From assembly GCA_002842465.1 (NCBI GenBank), contig PHDA01000009.1:1-64000 (forward strand): DNA of 64,000 nucleotides, read 5' to 3'. This DNA is from Bacteroidetes bacterium HGW-Bacteroidetes-7. GTDB lineage: Bacteria > Bacteroidota > Bacteroidia > Bacteroidales > UBA932. Made by a program: the position numbers and the translations under genes. Shown one piece after another: positions 1-8,421 of the stretch (the first letter of the stretch is position 1; every line of letters begins with the position of its first letter). The notes below the pieces were generated by a model, which saw nothing but the letters and a program-made list of their open reading frames with translations, was not told where the DNA came from and searched no databases.

Positions 1-3
1 GTC

Positions 4-93
4 CAGCAACAGCAACGCAGTTTTTCTTAACGCTATTTTCTTCGGGTTTTTCCTGCCTGCGGAACTCCTCCCTTTGGTCGTCAAACAGTCCTC
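4..93. repeat. Intergenic repeat, copy 1
   Basis: Bases 4-82 are repeated without change at 217-295, and weaker similarity continues to about 93/306 and beyond (a shared AGCCGC...ATGTTGC segment follows both copies). The minus strand of the unit is open and contains the string REEFRRQEKPEENSVKKNCV, but there is no start codon or recognisable domain. I read it as an interspersed intergenic element of Bacteroidales rather than a gene; similar strings seem familiar from spurious predicted proteins of this order, which I cannot check here. Confidence 0.8.
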
Positions 94-216
94 GGCTTTT
101 TCGGAAAAACTCTTCAGAAAAGCCGCTAAAAAACAGATGTTGCTTTTTTTCTGAACAGATTACTGCGATTAACCTGCTTTAACTGCTGAGTGATTAGTTT
201 TATTTGGCGATCTGTT

Positions 217-306
217 CAGCAACAGCAACGCAGTTTTTCTTAACGCTATTTTCTTCGGGTTTTTCCTGCCTGCGGAACTCCTCCCTTTGGTCGTCGGACA
301 GTCCTT
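217..306. repeat. Intergenic repeat, copy 2
   Basis: Second copy of the unit at 4-93, in the same orientation, 213 bases downstream; 217-295 is identical to 4-82 by direct reading. The flanks differ after about 306, where copy 2 continues with a segment rich in short direct matches to copy 1. No inverted terminal repeats or transposase are visible, so it is not an IS element. Confidence 0.8.
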
Positions 307-674
307 GTCGTTCCCGCAAAGTAGCCGCGGAAAATTATCAGAAAACAAATGTTGCCTTCGAGTTGAGGGTTTGCGCAATAGTTCACAAAATCTTGGTAGA
401 AATTATATTTCTGTATAAATATTCGGTTTTTTCGGAAGTTGAAATTTTAAGTTATTTCATAAACAACTGATATGCATACAAATACGGAATTGACTTAACT
501 ATTTTTAGCTCCGTCGATTTTATATCTTGCTTGTTATGTGCAACTTACAATGCAACTTAAAATTTCACTTTTTTTGCCTTCCAACTCCTCAACTCCGGCA
601 ACCTATTGTTTTTTGAATTGTAACGTTTGCAAGTTATTGATATATAGATGTTATGGCAATGACTTAAAAGTCCC
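307..674. other. Gene-free stretch
   Basis: AT-rich spacer between the repeat copies and the stop codon of the first gene. Frames on both strands are short and look like chance ORFs. I see no hairpin with a T-tract, no tRNA and no promoter-like box that would serve a neighbouring gene. Confidence 0.6.
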
Positions 675-2171
675 TTATTTTACTCGTGAAAAGTTGCCTA
701 TAGGGTCTCCGATTTTGAGAGTGAGTGCATCAATTTTGTTATTGGTGCCAGGGAAGAATTCAAGCTCAATGTTGCTAACGCTTCTTATGTTAAAGGAGTT
801 TCCGGTTTTGTGCCTTAGCTCAGATTTTACATTGTTAAGTTGAAATGTTAGGTTGTTATCCTCTTCAGAAATTGTGATTGTGCCGAAATCCTCTTTGAAA
901 TACTGCCCAATATATTGGTTGTTTGCAAGTTGAGGTATGGTGTCAGTCTTTATCTGAGGTATTGGTGGTCTTGGGCGGGTAAATGAGCTCAGGTAAAACT
1001 CTCTCCAATCTCTCTTATCTTCACCTTTAAGCATCTCAATCATCTCTCTTGTAATAGCCATATGAGGGTTTGTGGTGGCACCGGCATTGGTTAGAATTGC
1101 AATACCCATATCCATTTCGGGCATTATTCCTACGAATGCTGTATAGCCGTATGCAAGCCCGGTGTGTCTTATGAGTCTCCCGTTGCTGCTTTGTTCAACT
1201 GTCCACCCCTGTGCATAGTTATTCAGGGTTATTGAATCATGCCCTGAAATGGTTTGCGGAACAAAAAGGTAACGGTGATTAGCTTCTGAAATAATCTGTT
1301 TGCCGTTGAACTTCCCTTTGCCAAGATGCATCTTGAGCCAATTGCCCATATCTTCGGCTGTTGAGATTACAAACCCTGCCGGAGCCACTGCTGACAACCA
1401 TCTAAACCCTCTTTCACGGTCTGCCCTGATTGCTCTCTTGATTGTGTCTTTATCCATGAAATGAGTATGACCTTTAGCCAGTGCTTCAGATGTAAAGAAT
1501 GAGCGGTTACCTGTGGTGCTTGAGTTCATCTCAAGTGGCTTGAAAATACGCTCTACAATTGCATCATCCCAGCTCATTTTTGTATGTTTTTCAATAATCT
1601 TTGCTGTTACAGTGTACATTGCATTGTTGTAGGCATAGGTAGTCCTAAAGCTGTATGTTGGCTGAATATGTCTCAGTAGGCGGAAAATCTGATCGCGGTC
1701 ATACCCGAAGTGAGGCAGGTCATCAGTTGCGTAAGCACGGAATCCTGTTTTATGAACCATAATGTCCCTTACCTGAAAATTTGCTGTAACCCAACTGTCA
1801 TAAAGTTTAAAGTCCGGCAGATGGTTAACCACAGTGTCTTCCCATTTTACCTTGCCCTCATCAATAACTGTAGCAAGTAGCGCTGCTGTCATTGCCTTGG
1901 ATGTTGAAGCAATCACAAACTGGGTTTTTGGAGTAATTGGGGTGCCTGTTGAATCAATCGAAGTGGTGCCATAACCTTTCAGAAATATTGTCTCTCCCCC
2001 CTTGACCACCACTACTGCCATTCCGGGAAGATTCCACTCTTTAAATACATCGTTGCATAGCTTGTCAAAAGCCTCTGTCGAAAATTTGTTAGTCTGTGCA
2101 AAAACAGCGGGACCAAATAAAATTGTTACAGACAGAATAGCTGCAAAGCAAAGTTTGTTGAAGTTTTTCAT
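675..2171 (-). CDS. Secreted serine hydrolase of the beta-lactamase (class C/PBP-like) family
   Basis: Probable periplasmic serine hydrolase of the penicillin-binding-protein/class C beta-lactamase fold. A signal peptide ends near residue 26 (AVFAQ). The nucleophile motif SxxK is S89-T-S-K92, the second motif is the YNN within TYAYNNAMYT, and HTG in RHTGLAYGY takes the place of KTG. A C-terminal stretch of about 100 residues after the catalytic domain looks like the DUF3471-type domain common in this group. The ATG start gives a good signal peptide. Substrate is unknown; such proteins are often peptidases or esterases, not resistance enzymes. It is one of three non-adjacent family members in the window. 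It lies 12 bases downstream of modC but need not be related to it. Confidence 0.88.
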   Translation of the reverse strand: MKNFNKLCFAAILSVTILFGPAVFAQTNKFSTEAFDKLCNDVFKEWNLPGMAVVVVKGGETIFLKGYGTTSIDSTGTPITPKTQFVIASTSKAMTAALLATVIDEGKVKWEDTVVNHLPDFKLYDSWVTANFQVRDIMVHKTGFRAYATDDLPHFGYDRDQIFRLLRHIQPTYSFRTTYAYNNAMYTVTAKIIEKHTKMSWDDAIVERIFKPLEMNSSTTGNRSFFTSEALAKGHTHFMDKDTIKRAIRADRERGFRWLSAVAPAGFVISTAEDMGNWLKMHLGKGKFNGKQIISEANHRYLFVPQTISGHDSITLNNYAQGWTVEQSSNGRLIRHTGLAYGYTAFVGIMPEMDMGIAILTNAGATTNPHMAITREMIEMLKGEDKRDWREFYLSSFTRPRPPIPQIKTDTIPQLANNQYIGQYFKEDFGTITISEEDNNLTFQLNNVKSELRHKTGNSFNIRSVSNIELEFFPGTNNKIDALTLKIGDPIGNFSRVK

Positions 2172-2183
2172 TGTATGGGTTGG

Positions 2184-2816
2184 TTAGAATTTACTTTCAG
2201 GTGGGAAATGTTGGGTTTGAGAGGCAATACCGGCAATCTCCTCTTTGTTATGTGTGACATGTATTATAGTAATTCCCAGTAAATTTATCTTTCTTAAAAG
2301 TTCAGAGGCTTCACCTCTGAGGTTTTCATCCAAAGCAGATAGTGGTTCATCAAGCAACAGAATAAGGGGTTCGGGTGCTATTGCCCTTGCCAGCGCCACC
2401 CTCTGCTTCTCTCCTCCGGAAAGTGAATCCGGTTCTCTCTCTTTTAGTTTTTCAATGGAGAGGTAACGGCACAATTCATTAACTCTTCTTATTTGATGTG
2501 CTTTATCAATTCCTTTCATTTTAAGGGCAAAGGCAATGTTCTCGAATACACTTAGGTGAGGAAACAGGGCATAATCCTGAAATAGCATTGCAACCGGCCT
2601 TTTCTGAGGGGGTTGATTTATGCATTCGTTTCCATCAATCATAAGTGAGCCTTCCTGTGCTTTTCTTATTCCTGCAATCGTTTCCAGAAAGAGGGACTTT
2701 CCGGAGCCAGATGGTCCGAAAAGGGCAAGATAGGAGCCCCTCTCCAGTGAGATAGTCACCGGACCAAGAGTAAAATCTCCCGCTTTGCAAATTAAGCCTC
2801 TGATATTTAAAAACAT
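2184..2816 (-). CDS. modC: Molybdate/tungstate-type ABC transporter, ATP-binding protein
   Basis: ATPase subunit of an importer. Walker A is GPSGSGKS at residues 34-41, the signature is LSGGEKQR, Walker B ends in LLLDEP, and an H-loop follows (HVTHN). At 210 residues it contains only the nucleotide-binding domain and lacks the C-terminal TOBE/MOP domain that classical ModC uses to sense oxyanion. It follows the permease gene with a 3-base gap, so the two form a transporter. Molybdate or tungstate is inferred from the permease sequence and from the molybdenum-cofactor operon nearby; sulfate is the main alternative. No substrate-binding protein gene is adjacent. Confidence 0.82.
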   Translation of the reverse strand: MFLNIRGLICKAGDFTLGPVTISLERGSYLALFGPSGSGKSLFLETIAGIRKAQEGSLMIDGNECINQPPQKRPVAMLFQDYALFPHLSVFENIAFALKMKGIDKAHQIRRVNELCRYLSIEKLKEREPDSLSGGEKQRVALARAIAPEPLILLLDEPLSALDENLRGEASELLRKINLLGITIIHVTHNKEEIAGIASQTQHFPPESKF

Positions 2817-2819
2817 ATT

Positions 2820-3599
2820 CTATCTTTTCTGGTAAACTCTCATTATCAGAAATATAATAACAGTCACGACAATAAAAATTGCAGCAACAGGTCTTGCGTA
2901 ATCAAGTCCGAATGAGTTAAATCTGTCAAAAATGAGAACAGGTGTTGTCATGGGGTGGTAGGCTACTATTACTATAGCCCCGAATTCACTCATCCCTCTT
3001 GCGAACATAAGTACCATTCCCGAAACAACTGATCTCTTTGCAAGAGGCAGTGAAATTTTTGTAAAGACCTTAAAGGGTGATGCTCCAAGTGTCTCCGCCG
3101 CTCGTTCCAGCCTTTGGGGAACTGCTGCAAATCCGTCTCTTGCCGATGTAATGAGAAAAGGGATGCTTACAAAAGCCATAGCTATTCCTATTGCTGCTGT
3201 TGAACCTACGAGGTTAAACCCCAATGAAGAGGCAACTGACCCAAGTACCGAATCACGGGAGATAAACCCAAGTACAGCAATACCGGCAGCAGAGTGAGGT
3301 ATTACAATGGGAATGTCAATAATTGCCTCTACAACACCCTTTAGTGGGAATTTTTTTCTTGCCAGAATGTAGGCAAGTGGAAGTGCAAATAGAGAGCAAA
3401 ACATGGTTGCGCTGAAAGAGATTAGCAGGGTTCTTGTTATACTTGAGGTAACCTGCTGGTCATTTAGTGTCTCAAAAAGTTGGGGTGCTTTTACCGAAAG
3501 GAACATTCCAACAAGGGGTGCAATAAGAAAAAGGAGGAGTACTCCTCCCAAAAAGATGAAAATAATTCGGGTTTTATTGTAAAAGCTTTGATCTCTCAT
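2820..3599 (-). CDS. modB: Molybdate/tungstate-type ABC transporter, permease
   Basis: Inner-membrane permease of the ModB/WtpB type, 259 residues with about six hydrophobic segments. The cytoplasmic EAA loop is visible as ERAAETLGASPFKVFTKISL. The C-terminal segment GMSEFGAIVIVAYHPMTTPV closely resembles the archaeal WtpB/ModB subgroup as I remember it, which favours tungstate or molybdate. I start at the ATG at 3599; the frame is open 18 bases further to a TTG, which is less likely. A TATCTTTG box lies only 6 bases upstream of the ATG on this strand (3605-3612), which would make the message nearly leaderless. The gene diverges from the metalloprotease gene. Confidence 0.82.
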   Translation of the reverse strand: MRDQSFYNKTRIIFIFLGGVLLLFLIAPLVGMFLSVKAPQLFETLNDQQVTSSITRTLLISFSATMFCSLFALPLAYILARKKFPLKGVVEAIIDIPIVIPHSAAGIAVLGFISRDSVLGSVASSLGFNLVGSTAAIGIAMAFVSIPFLITSARDGFAAVPQRLERAAETLGASPFKVFTKISLPLAKRSVVSGMVLMFARGMSEFGAIVIVAYHPMTTPVLIFDRFNSFGLDYARPVAAIFIVVTVIIFLIMRVYQKR

Positions 3600-3623
3600 C
3601 AGAGCAAAGATAGACAATTTTTA

Positions 3624-3631
3624 TATCTTTG
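3624..3631 (+). promoter_or_regulatory. TAnnTTTG -7 box ahead of the metalloprotease
   Basis: TATCTTTG matches the Bacteroidota sigma-ABfr -7 consensus TAnnTTTG and lies 35 bases before the ATG at 3667. I see no convincing TTTG -33 element, so this rests on the -7 box alone. A mirror-image copy (3605-3612) faces modB. Confidence 0.5.
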
Positions 3632-3666
3632 TTTTTACCCAAATAATAACAAAACGCAATGTATTT

Positions 3667-6183
3667 ATGTTAAAAATGAAAACTCTGTTAATAATCTCTG
3701 TTGCCTTTATGATGATTGCCTCTCCTGAGGCGATGAACGGCCAGAGAGTGCGCCCGGTGGCTGCACAGCAGGAAAAAACAACTGATAAAACCCAGTTAGA
3801 TACCGTTAAACAGCCCGCTACAAAGGGGCCTGTTCTTATTGAAAAATTCATCAGAGCAGAAGTTAAACCAATGAAGGGTATGACTACCGTTTATAACCAG
3901 GACGGAAAGTATTTCATTAACATTAATGATACTCTCTTTAACAGGGATATTATTATGGTAACCAGAATCTCTAAGGCGGCAGAAGGCATTAGATCAAGTT
4001 TTGACGGATATGCCGGAGACCAGCTTAATTCAGGAATGTTCAGATTTGAAAAGGGGCCCAACAACAAGATATTTCTGAGAAAGGTTCTTAACAGGGAGAG
4101 ATCGAAAGACAGCACTCAGGCTATGTTTGAAGCTGTTTTGAGGTCAAATCTGGCGGCCATTGTTGCAACATTTGAAATAAAGGCGCAGTCAGCCGATAAA
4201 AGAGATAACCTGATTGATGTAACAGATCTTTTTAGCTCTGACTCAGAAACACTATTTTTCAGAAAGGCAACCAAAACTACCTTCAGGTTGGGTGCCATTC
4301 AAAGGGAAAGCAGTTATATTTCTGCCATTACAACCTACCCAATAAATACAGAGATAAAGACTGTTAAAACCTATACTCTTACCGATAGGGGAGAGCCAGC
4401 TACTTACGAACTTAACAACTCTTTTGTTCTGTTGCCTAAGGTGCCTATGACACCAAGATATGCAGACGAAAGGGTGGGTTACTTCACTACCGGTTATACA
4501 GATTATGATCTTAATCCTCAGGGAGTGAAGCCGGTTAGGATGATTACCCGCTGGAGGCTTGAGCCTAAGCCGGAGGATGTTGAAAAATACAAAAGAGGTG
4601 AGCTTGTTGAGCCTGCAAAACCGATAATATTCTACATTGACCCTGCAACTCCAAAAGAGTGGGTTCCATACCTGATTCAGGGGGTAAATGACTGGCAACC
4701 TGTGTTTGAGAAAGCTGGTTTCAAAAATGCAATTTTTGCGCTGGAGACATCATCTCCGCAGGCAGACCCGGAATGGTCGCTCGAAGATGCAAGATTTTCG
4801 GCAATTGTTTATAAGCCATCTGATATTCCAAATGCCAGCGGACCACACGTTAATGACCCTAGATCGGGTGAGATTATCGAGAGTCACATTAACTGGTATC
4901 ACAATGTGATGTCACTTGTGAGAAATTGGTACTTTGTTCAGTGCTCACCTGTTGACCCGGGAGCAAGAAAAATGCTCTTTGATACCGAACTTATGGGACA
5001 GCTTGTGAGATTTGTCTCTTCACACGAGGTTGGGCACACCTTGGGTATGAGGCATAACTTTGCCGGCACAGCCTCTTATACTGTTGAGCAATTAAGAGAC
5101 CCTAAGTTTCTGGCTGAGAATGGCCATACTACTTCTATAATGGATTACTCAAGATTTAACTATGTGGCTCAGCCGGAAGATAATATTCCAAGAGAGCTTC
5201 TTTTTCCAAGAATCAACCATTATGATAACTGGTGTATAGAGTGGGGTTATAGAAGGTTTCCCGAAATTGACGATGCTGTGAAGGAGCTTCCAAAAATTAA
5301 CCAATGGATAATTGAGAAAACAAAAGACAAGAGATATTGGTTTGGGACAGAAACAAGTGCAAACGATCCAAGGCTCCAGGCAGAAGATCTTGGCGAAAAC
5401 CAGATGAAGGCAAACGAGTTGGGTATAAGAAACCTTAAGGTGGTTATGAATAATCTGGATGAGTGGACAAAGGAGCCAAATAAAGATTATGAGAACCTAA
5501 GGACTATGCATGGCGAGGTTAATAACCAGTTCAGAAGATACATTGGCCACGTTGCAAAATGGATAGGAGGTATTTATCAGGACCCCAAAACAGTTGAGAT
5601 GCCGGGAGATGTTTATGCGATTGTTGAGAAAGAGAGGCACATTGAGGCAATGGCATTCCTAAAAAGGCACCTTTTTGACACTCCTCCGGTGTGGTTGATT
5701 CCAGACAATTATATGAACAAGTTTGTGAGCAGAAACGAAACCTATCTTGAGAGGGCGTACTCAACTGCATTAGGTTCGCTTCTTAGCAGAAGGGTTTTAA
5801 TGAATCTTGTATCAGCGGAGACTGCACTTGGCAAAGACGCCTACACAGTTAATGACCTATTCAAAGATCTTAACTCCTCAATCTGGAGTAATTTGCATTC
5901 GTCAAAAGGCGTTGATGCATATCAAAGAGTTCTGCAAAAGGTTTATGTTACAACGCTTTGTGATCTATTTACCGGAGCCTCAACTGTTGCAAGAATGGGT
6001 GCTGTTGTTAAGCCAACTTCAAATCCTAAAGATATAACAGAGTCTTCTGCAATTGCTTATTATCAAATGAGAGATCTTTTGTCAAGATTGAACAGAACAT
6101 CAAGCAGAGATTATGCAACACATGCACACAATCTCTACCTGGCAAGGTATATTGAAAAAATTCTGGAGACACCTGCCGAATAA
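3667..6183 (+). CDS. Secreted zinc metalloprotease, DUF5117/DUF5118 type
   Basis: Large exported protein (838 residues) of the Bacteroidota family with DUF5118 and DUF5117 regions followed by a metzincin-like zinc site. A signal peptide covers about the first 26 residues, counting either ATG (3667 or 3676). The zinc motif is HEVGH at residues 453-457, extended by TLGMRHNF, which gives HExxHxxGxxH as in metzincins, and a SIMDYS segment follows that resembles the Met-turn. Nothing suggests truncation. It is monocistronic, with its own -7 box, and converges on the molybdenum-cofactor operon with a 17-base gap. Substrate is unknown. Confidence 0.85.
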   Translation: MLKMKTLLIISVAFMMIASPEAMNGQRVRPVAAQQEKTTDKTQLDTVKQPATKGPVLIEKFIRAEVKPMKGMTTVYNQDGKYFININDTLFNRDIIMVTRISKAAEGIRSSFDGYAGDQLNSGMFRFEKGPNNKIFLRKVLNRERSKDSTQAMFEAVLRSNLAAIVATFEIKAQSADKRDNLIDVTDLFSSDSETLFFRKATKTTFRLGAIQRESSYISAITTYPINTEIKTVKTYTLTDRGEPATYELNNSFVLLPKVPMTPRYADERVGYFTTGYTDYDLNPQGVKPVRMITRWRLEPKPEDVEKYKRGELVEPAKPIIFYIDPATPKEWVPYLIQGVNDWQPVFEKAGFKNAIFALETSSPQADPEWSLEDARFSAIVYKPSDIPNASGPHVNDPRSGEIIESHINWYHNVMSLVRNWYFVQCSPVDPGARKMLFDTELMGQLVRFVSSHEVGHTLGMRHNFAGTASYTVEQLRDPKFLAENGHTTSIMDYSRFNYVAQPEDNIPRELLFPRINHYDNWCIEWGYRRFPEIDDAVKELPKINQWIIEKTKDKRYWFGTETSANDPRLQAEDLGENQMKANELGIRNLKVVMNNLDEWTKEPNKDYENLRTMHGEVNNQFRRYIGHVAKWIGGIYQDPKTVEMPGDVYAIVEKERHIEAMAFLKRHLFDTPPVWLIPDNYMNKFVSRNETYLERAYSTALGSLLSRRVLMNLVSAETALGKDAYTVNDLFKDLNSSIWSNLHSSKGVDAYQRVLQKVYVTTLCDLFTGASTVARMGAVVKPTSNPKDITESSAIAYYQMRDLLSRLNRTSSRDYATHAHNLYLARYIEKILETPAE

Positions 6184-6200
6184 GCAGGTCTCTTTATTGA

Positions 6201-7136
6201 TTAATGAGTGTCAAGTCCCATTCTCATGTAAATGAGATGTTCGAGCAATGGTGAAATTTCGGCCAGGTATTCAGTTACTGCCCCCAAGCTGCCCGGAAGG
6301 GTGAAAATCAGGGTATCGCCTGCAATACCGGCCACACCTCTGCTCAGAAGAGCATTTGGTTTTTGAGCGCCATATTTTACCCGGATAAATTCCATTATTC
6401 CGGGTATCTCTTTATCTAAAAAGGTCTTAACAACATCAGGGGTAATGTCATGAGGCCCTATTCCTGTTCCACCTGTTGTAAAAACCATATCAATATTTTG
6501 ATTAAGCAGCTCTTGAAGTGTTGCTTTTAGATGTTCTTCGCTGTCGGGTATAAGGTTATATTTAAAGTCAATTTTTCTATTGATCCCGGCAGCATACCTC
6601 TCCAGGGTATGAATGAGGTGTGGCCCGCTATTATCTTCGTAAATACCTGCAGAAGCCCTGTTGCTCAATGTTATAACGCCAATTTTCCAAACATTGGGTT
6701 TGTAAATGAGCTCATCTCCGGCTTTTAGGGTGCCTCCCTTTATAACTTTTGCAAATATGCCCTCTTTTGGCATAACGCAGGCCCCGGTTTCGGTGTATAT
6801 TGCACAGCCGGTTCCATGACATTTTTTTCCAATCTGTGTAACCAAAAGGGTAATAGCGTTGCCCTCCAGAATGTCGCCGGGGCGGCACTCATTCATCTTC
6901 ATTCCTGAAAGTGTAATATTTTCTGCAAACTCTCCGTAATTGTACTCTCTACCGGTTATGGCCGAAAACTCTCTGATACTCTCCTCGGCCAACAAGCTAA
7001 CCTGTCTGTGCCAATCCCCTGCATGAGCATCTCCGGTAATACCTCTTTCGGTAAGTTCGATTTTTTCTGCCGGAAGTTTGATTGTCCCCTTATTATTTGA
7101 AATATTTACTGACTTTACCTTTAGTATCTTTTCCAT
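6201..7136 (-). CDS. MOSC domain fused to MogA-type molybdopterin adenylyltransferase
   Basis: Two-domain molybdenum-cofactor protein. Residues 1 to about 150 are a MOSC domain, a fold linked to sulfur transfer or cofactor carriage, with the typical GITGDAHAGDWHRQVSLL segment and a conserved Cys within KKCHGTGC. Residues from about 152 (WKIGVITLSNRAS) to the end are a MogA/MoaB domain with TTGGTGIGPHDITPD and LPGSLGAV, which bind molybdopterin and ATP to adenylate it before metal insertion. The gene begins directly after moaC. Joining the two domains may channel late steps of cofactor synthesis; that is inference. No moeA is in the window. Confidence 0.88.
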   Translation of the reverse strand: MEKILKVKSVNISNNKGTIKLPAEKIELTERGITGDAHAGDWHRQVSLLAEESIREFSAITGREYNYGEFAENITLSGMKMNECRPGDILEGNAITLLVTQIGKKCHGTGCAIYTETGACVMPKEGIFAKVIKGGTLKAGDELIYKPNVWKIGVITLSNRASAGIYEDNSGPHLIHTLERYAAGINRKIDFKYNLIPDSEEHLKATLQELLNQNIDMVFTTGGTGIGPHDITPDVVKTFLDKEIPGIMEFIRVKYGAQKPNALLSRGVAGIAGDTLIFTLPGSLGAVTEYLAEISPLLEHLIYMRMGLDTH

Positions 7137-7619
7137 TTAAATAACCTCCTTTGTTTTCTCATCAAGTTTAATCTCAGATATAACCATTTTCTTATCAACA
7201 GCCTTACACATATCGTAAACAGTCAGCAGTGCTACAGAAACTGCATGCAGTGCCTCCATCTCTACACCAGTGTTACCTGTGCAACTTATATAGCTTTCTG
7301 CCTTTATTCCATTATTCTCAATAGTAAGGGTTACATCAACTTTATTCAATATCAAAGAGTGACAGAGAGGGATAACATCCCACGTTCTCTTGGCTGCCAT
7401 GATTCCTGCTATCTGAGCTGTGGTCAGAACAGATCCCTTCTTTATACCATTTTCCCTAACAAGACTGAGTGACTCCCGGTTAAGTGATATCCAGCCTGAT
7501 GCCCTGGCTATTCTTGACGAAAGTGGTTTCCCGGAAACATCAACCATATTAATTTTACCATCTTTGCTAAGGTGTGACAGGGCCGTTTTCTCTTTACTTT
7601 TTTTGTTTGACTTCTCCAT
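7137..7619 (-). CDS. moaC: Cyclic pyranopterin monophosphate synthase MoaC
   Basis: Second step of molybdopterin synthesis: converts the MoaA product 3',8-cyclo-GTP into cyclic pyranopterin monophosphate. MoaC landmarks are clear: KINMVDVSGK near the N-terminus, AAKRTWDVIPLCHSL in the middle (catalytic-site region), and TGVEMEALHAVSVALLTVYD towards the end, where the sequence is nearly invariant in the family. The length of 160 residues is normal. It sits between moaA (1-base gap) and the MOSC-MogA gene (no gap), so it is surely cotranscribed. Confidence 0.96.
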   Translation of the reverse strand: MEKSNKKSKEKTALSHLSKDGKINMVDVSGKPLSSRIARASGWISLNRESLSLVRENGIKKGSVLTTAQIAGIMAAKRTWDVIPLCHSLILNKVDVTLTIENNGIKAESYISCTGNTGVEMEALHAVSVALLTVYDMCKAVDKKMVISEIKLDEKTKEVI

Positions 7620-7620
7620 T

Positions 7621-8421
7621 TTAACCTCCTATGTTATAAAAATTGCCCTCTCTGTTGATAAGCCCTTTTGAAGGCTTAATATTCAAAGCCCTCTCTATTG
7701 CCTCTTGGGCACTGTATTTGGTTATATCAATTTCAAGATCACTAAAAAGGCATGGTTTGAGCATTCCGGTTGAGGTAAGTCTCAGTCGGTTGCAGATACC
7801 ACAGTTTCCTCCGTCTCCACCCTCTACGATCCCGAATTCACCTCTTTTTAGATCCATTTTGTGGATAAACCGAACCTCAAACCCGTTTTCCTTTGCAAAA
7901 TCAAAAACTTTGAGTGCGTCAGGTTCCTGCCCGTGCTTGTCTACAACACAATTAATCTTAACCGGATTGAGCCCCGACTCCTTTGCGGCAGAAATACCTG
8001 CCATTACTTTATGGATGTCACCTCCCCGGGTTATCTCTGTATACCTCTTTGAATCAGTTGTATCCAAACTTATATTAACCCTCATTAAACCGGCCTCTTT
8101 TAGCTCTTTAGCAAATTCTGAAAGCAGCACTCCATTTGTTGTCATCGAGAGGTCTTTTATTCCATCAATAAGGGCAATCTCTCTGACCAATTGGGTAATT
8201 CCCCTCCTTACCAGAGGTTCGCCTCCTGTAAGTCTGACTTTATCGATGCCCATTGAAACGGCGGTTCTGGTAAAGTCAACAATTTGTGTGAATGTAAGGA
8301 TGCGGGAGTGGTCAACCATCTTGATCCCTTCCTGAGGCATACAGTATTCACATCTCAGGTTGCATCTGTCGGTAACTGATATTCTCAGGTAATTTATATT
8401 TCTTCCAATGCAATCTATCAT
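7621..8421 (-). CDS. moaA: GTP 3',8-cyclase MoaA, compact form
   Basis: Radical-SAM enzyme that begins molybdopterin synthesis. The SAM cluster cysteines are C20, C24 and C27 (CNLRCEYC), GGEPL follows at 66-70, and the C-terminal cluster cysteines C207, C210 and C224 sit in NCGICNRLR...LKPC. The chain ends in the GG that the enzyme needs for catalysis. At 266 residues it is about 60 shorter than E. coli MoaA; the missing part lies between the VRFI strand (183-186) and C207, leaving every ligand in place. I therefore take it as functional, not decayed. It overlaps the SpoU gene by 4 bases (ATGA). Confidence 0.93.
   Translation of the reverse strand: MIDCIGRNINYLRISVTDRCNLRCEYCMPQEGIKMVDHSRILTFTQIVDFTRTAVSMGIDKVRLTGGEPLVRRGITQLVREIALIDGIKDLSMTTNGVLLSEFAKELKEAGLMRVNISLDTTDSKRYTEITRGGDIHKVMAGISAAKESGLNPVKINCVVDKHGQEPDALKVFDFAKENGFEVRFIHKMDLKRGEFGIVEGGDGGNCGICNRLRLTSTGMLKPCLFSDLEIDITKYSAQEAIERALNIKPSKGLINREGNFYNIGG

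Noticed and set aside
4-306. CRISPR array or IS end
   Set aside because: Only two copies, unit about 80 bases, no regular spacers, no terminal inverted repeats and no transposase or cas gene nearby.
538-843. Small plus-strand ORF of 101 codons
   Set aside because: Starts at GTG, overlaps the 3' end of the serine hydrolase gene on the other strand and shows no domain or signal peptide.
7643-8335. Long plus-strand ORF of 230 codons opposite moaA
   Set aside because: Antisense shadow: composition mirrors moaA codons (many Ser, Leu, Ile), and no known fold is seen.
7621-8421. moaA as a truncated pseudogene
   Set aside because: All Fe-S ligands and the C-terminal GG are present and the frame is intact, so the short length is better read as a compact form.
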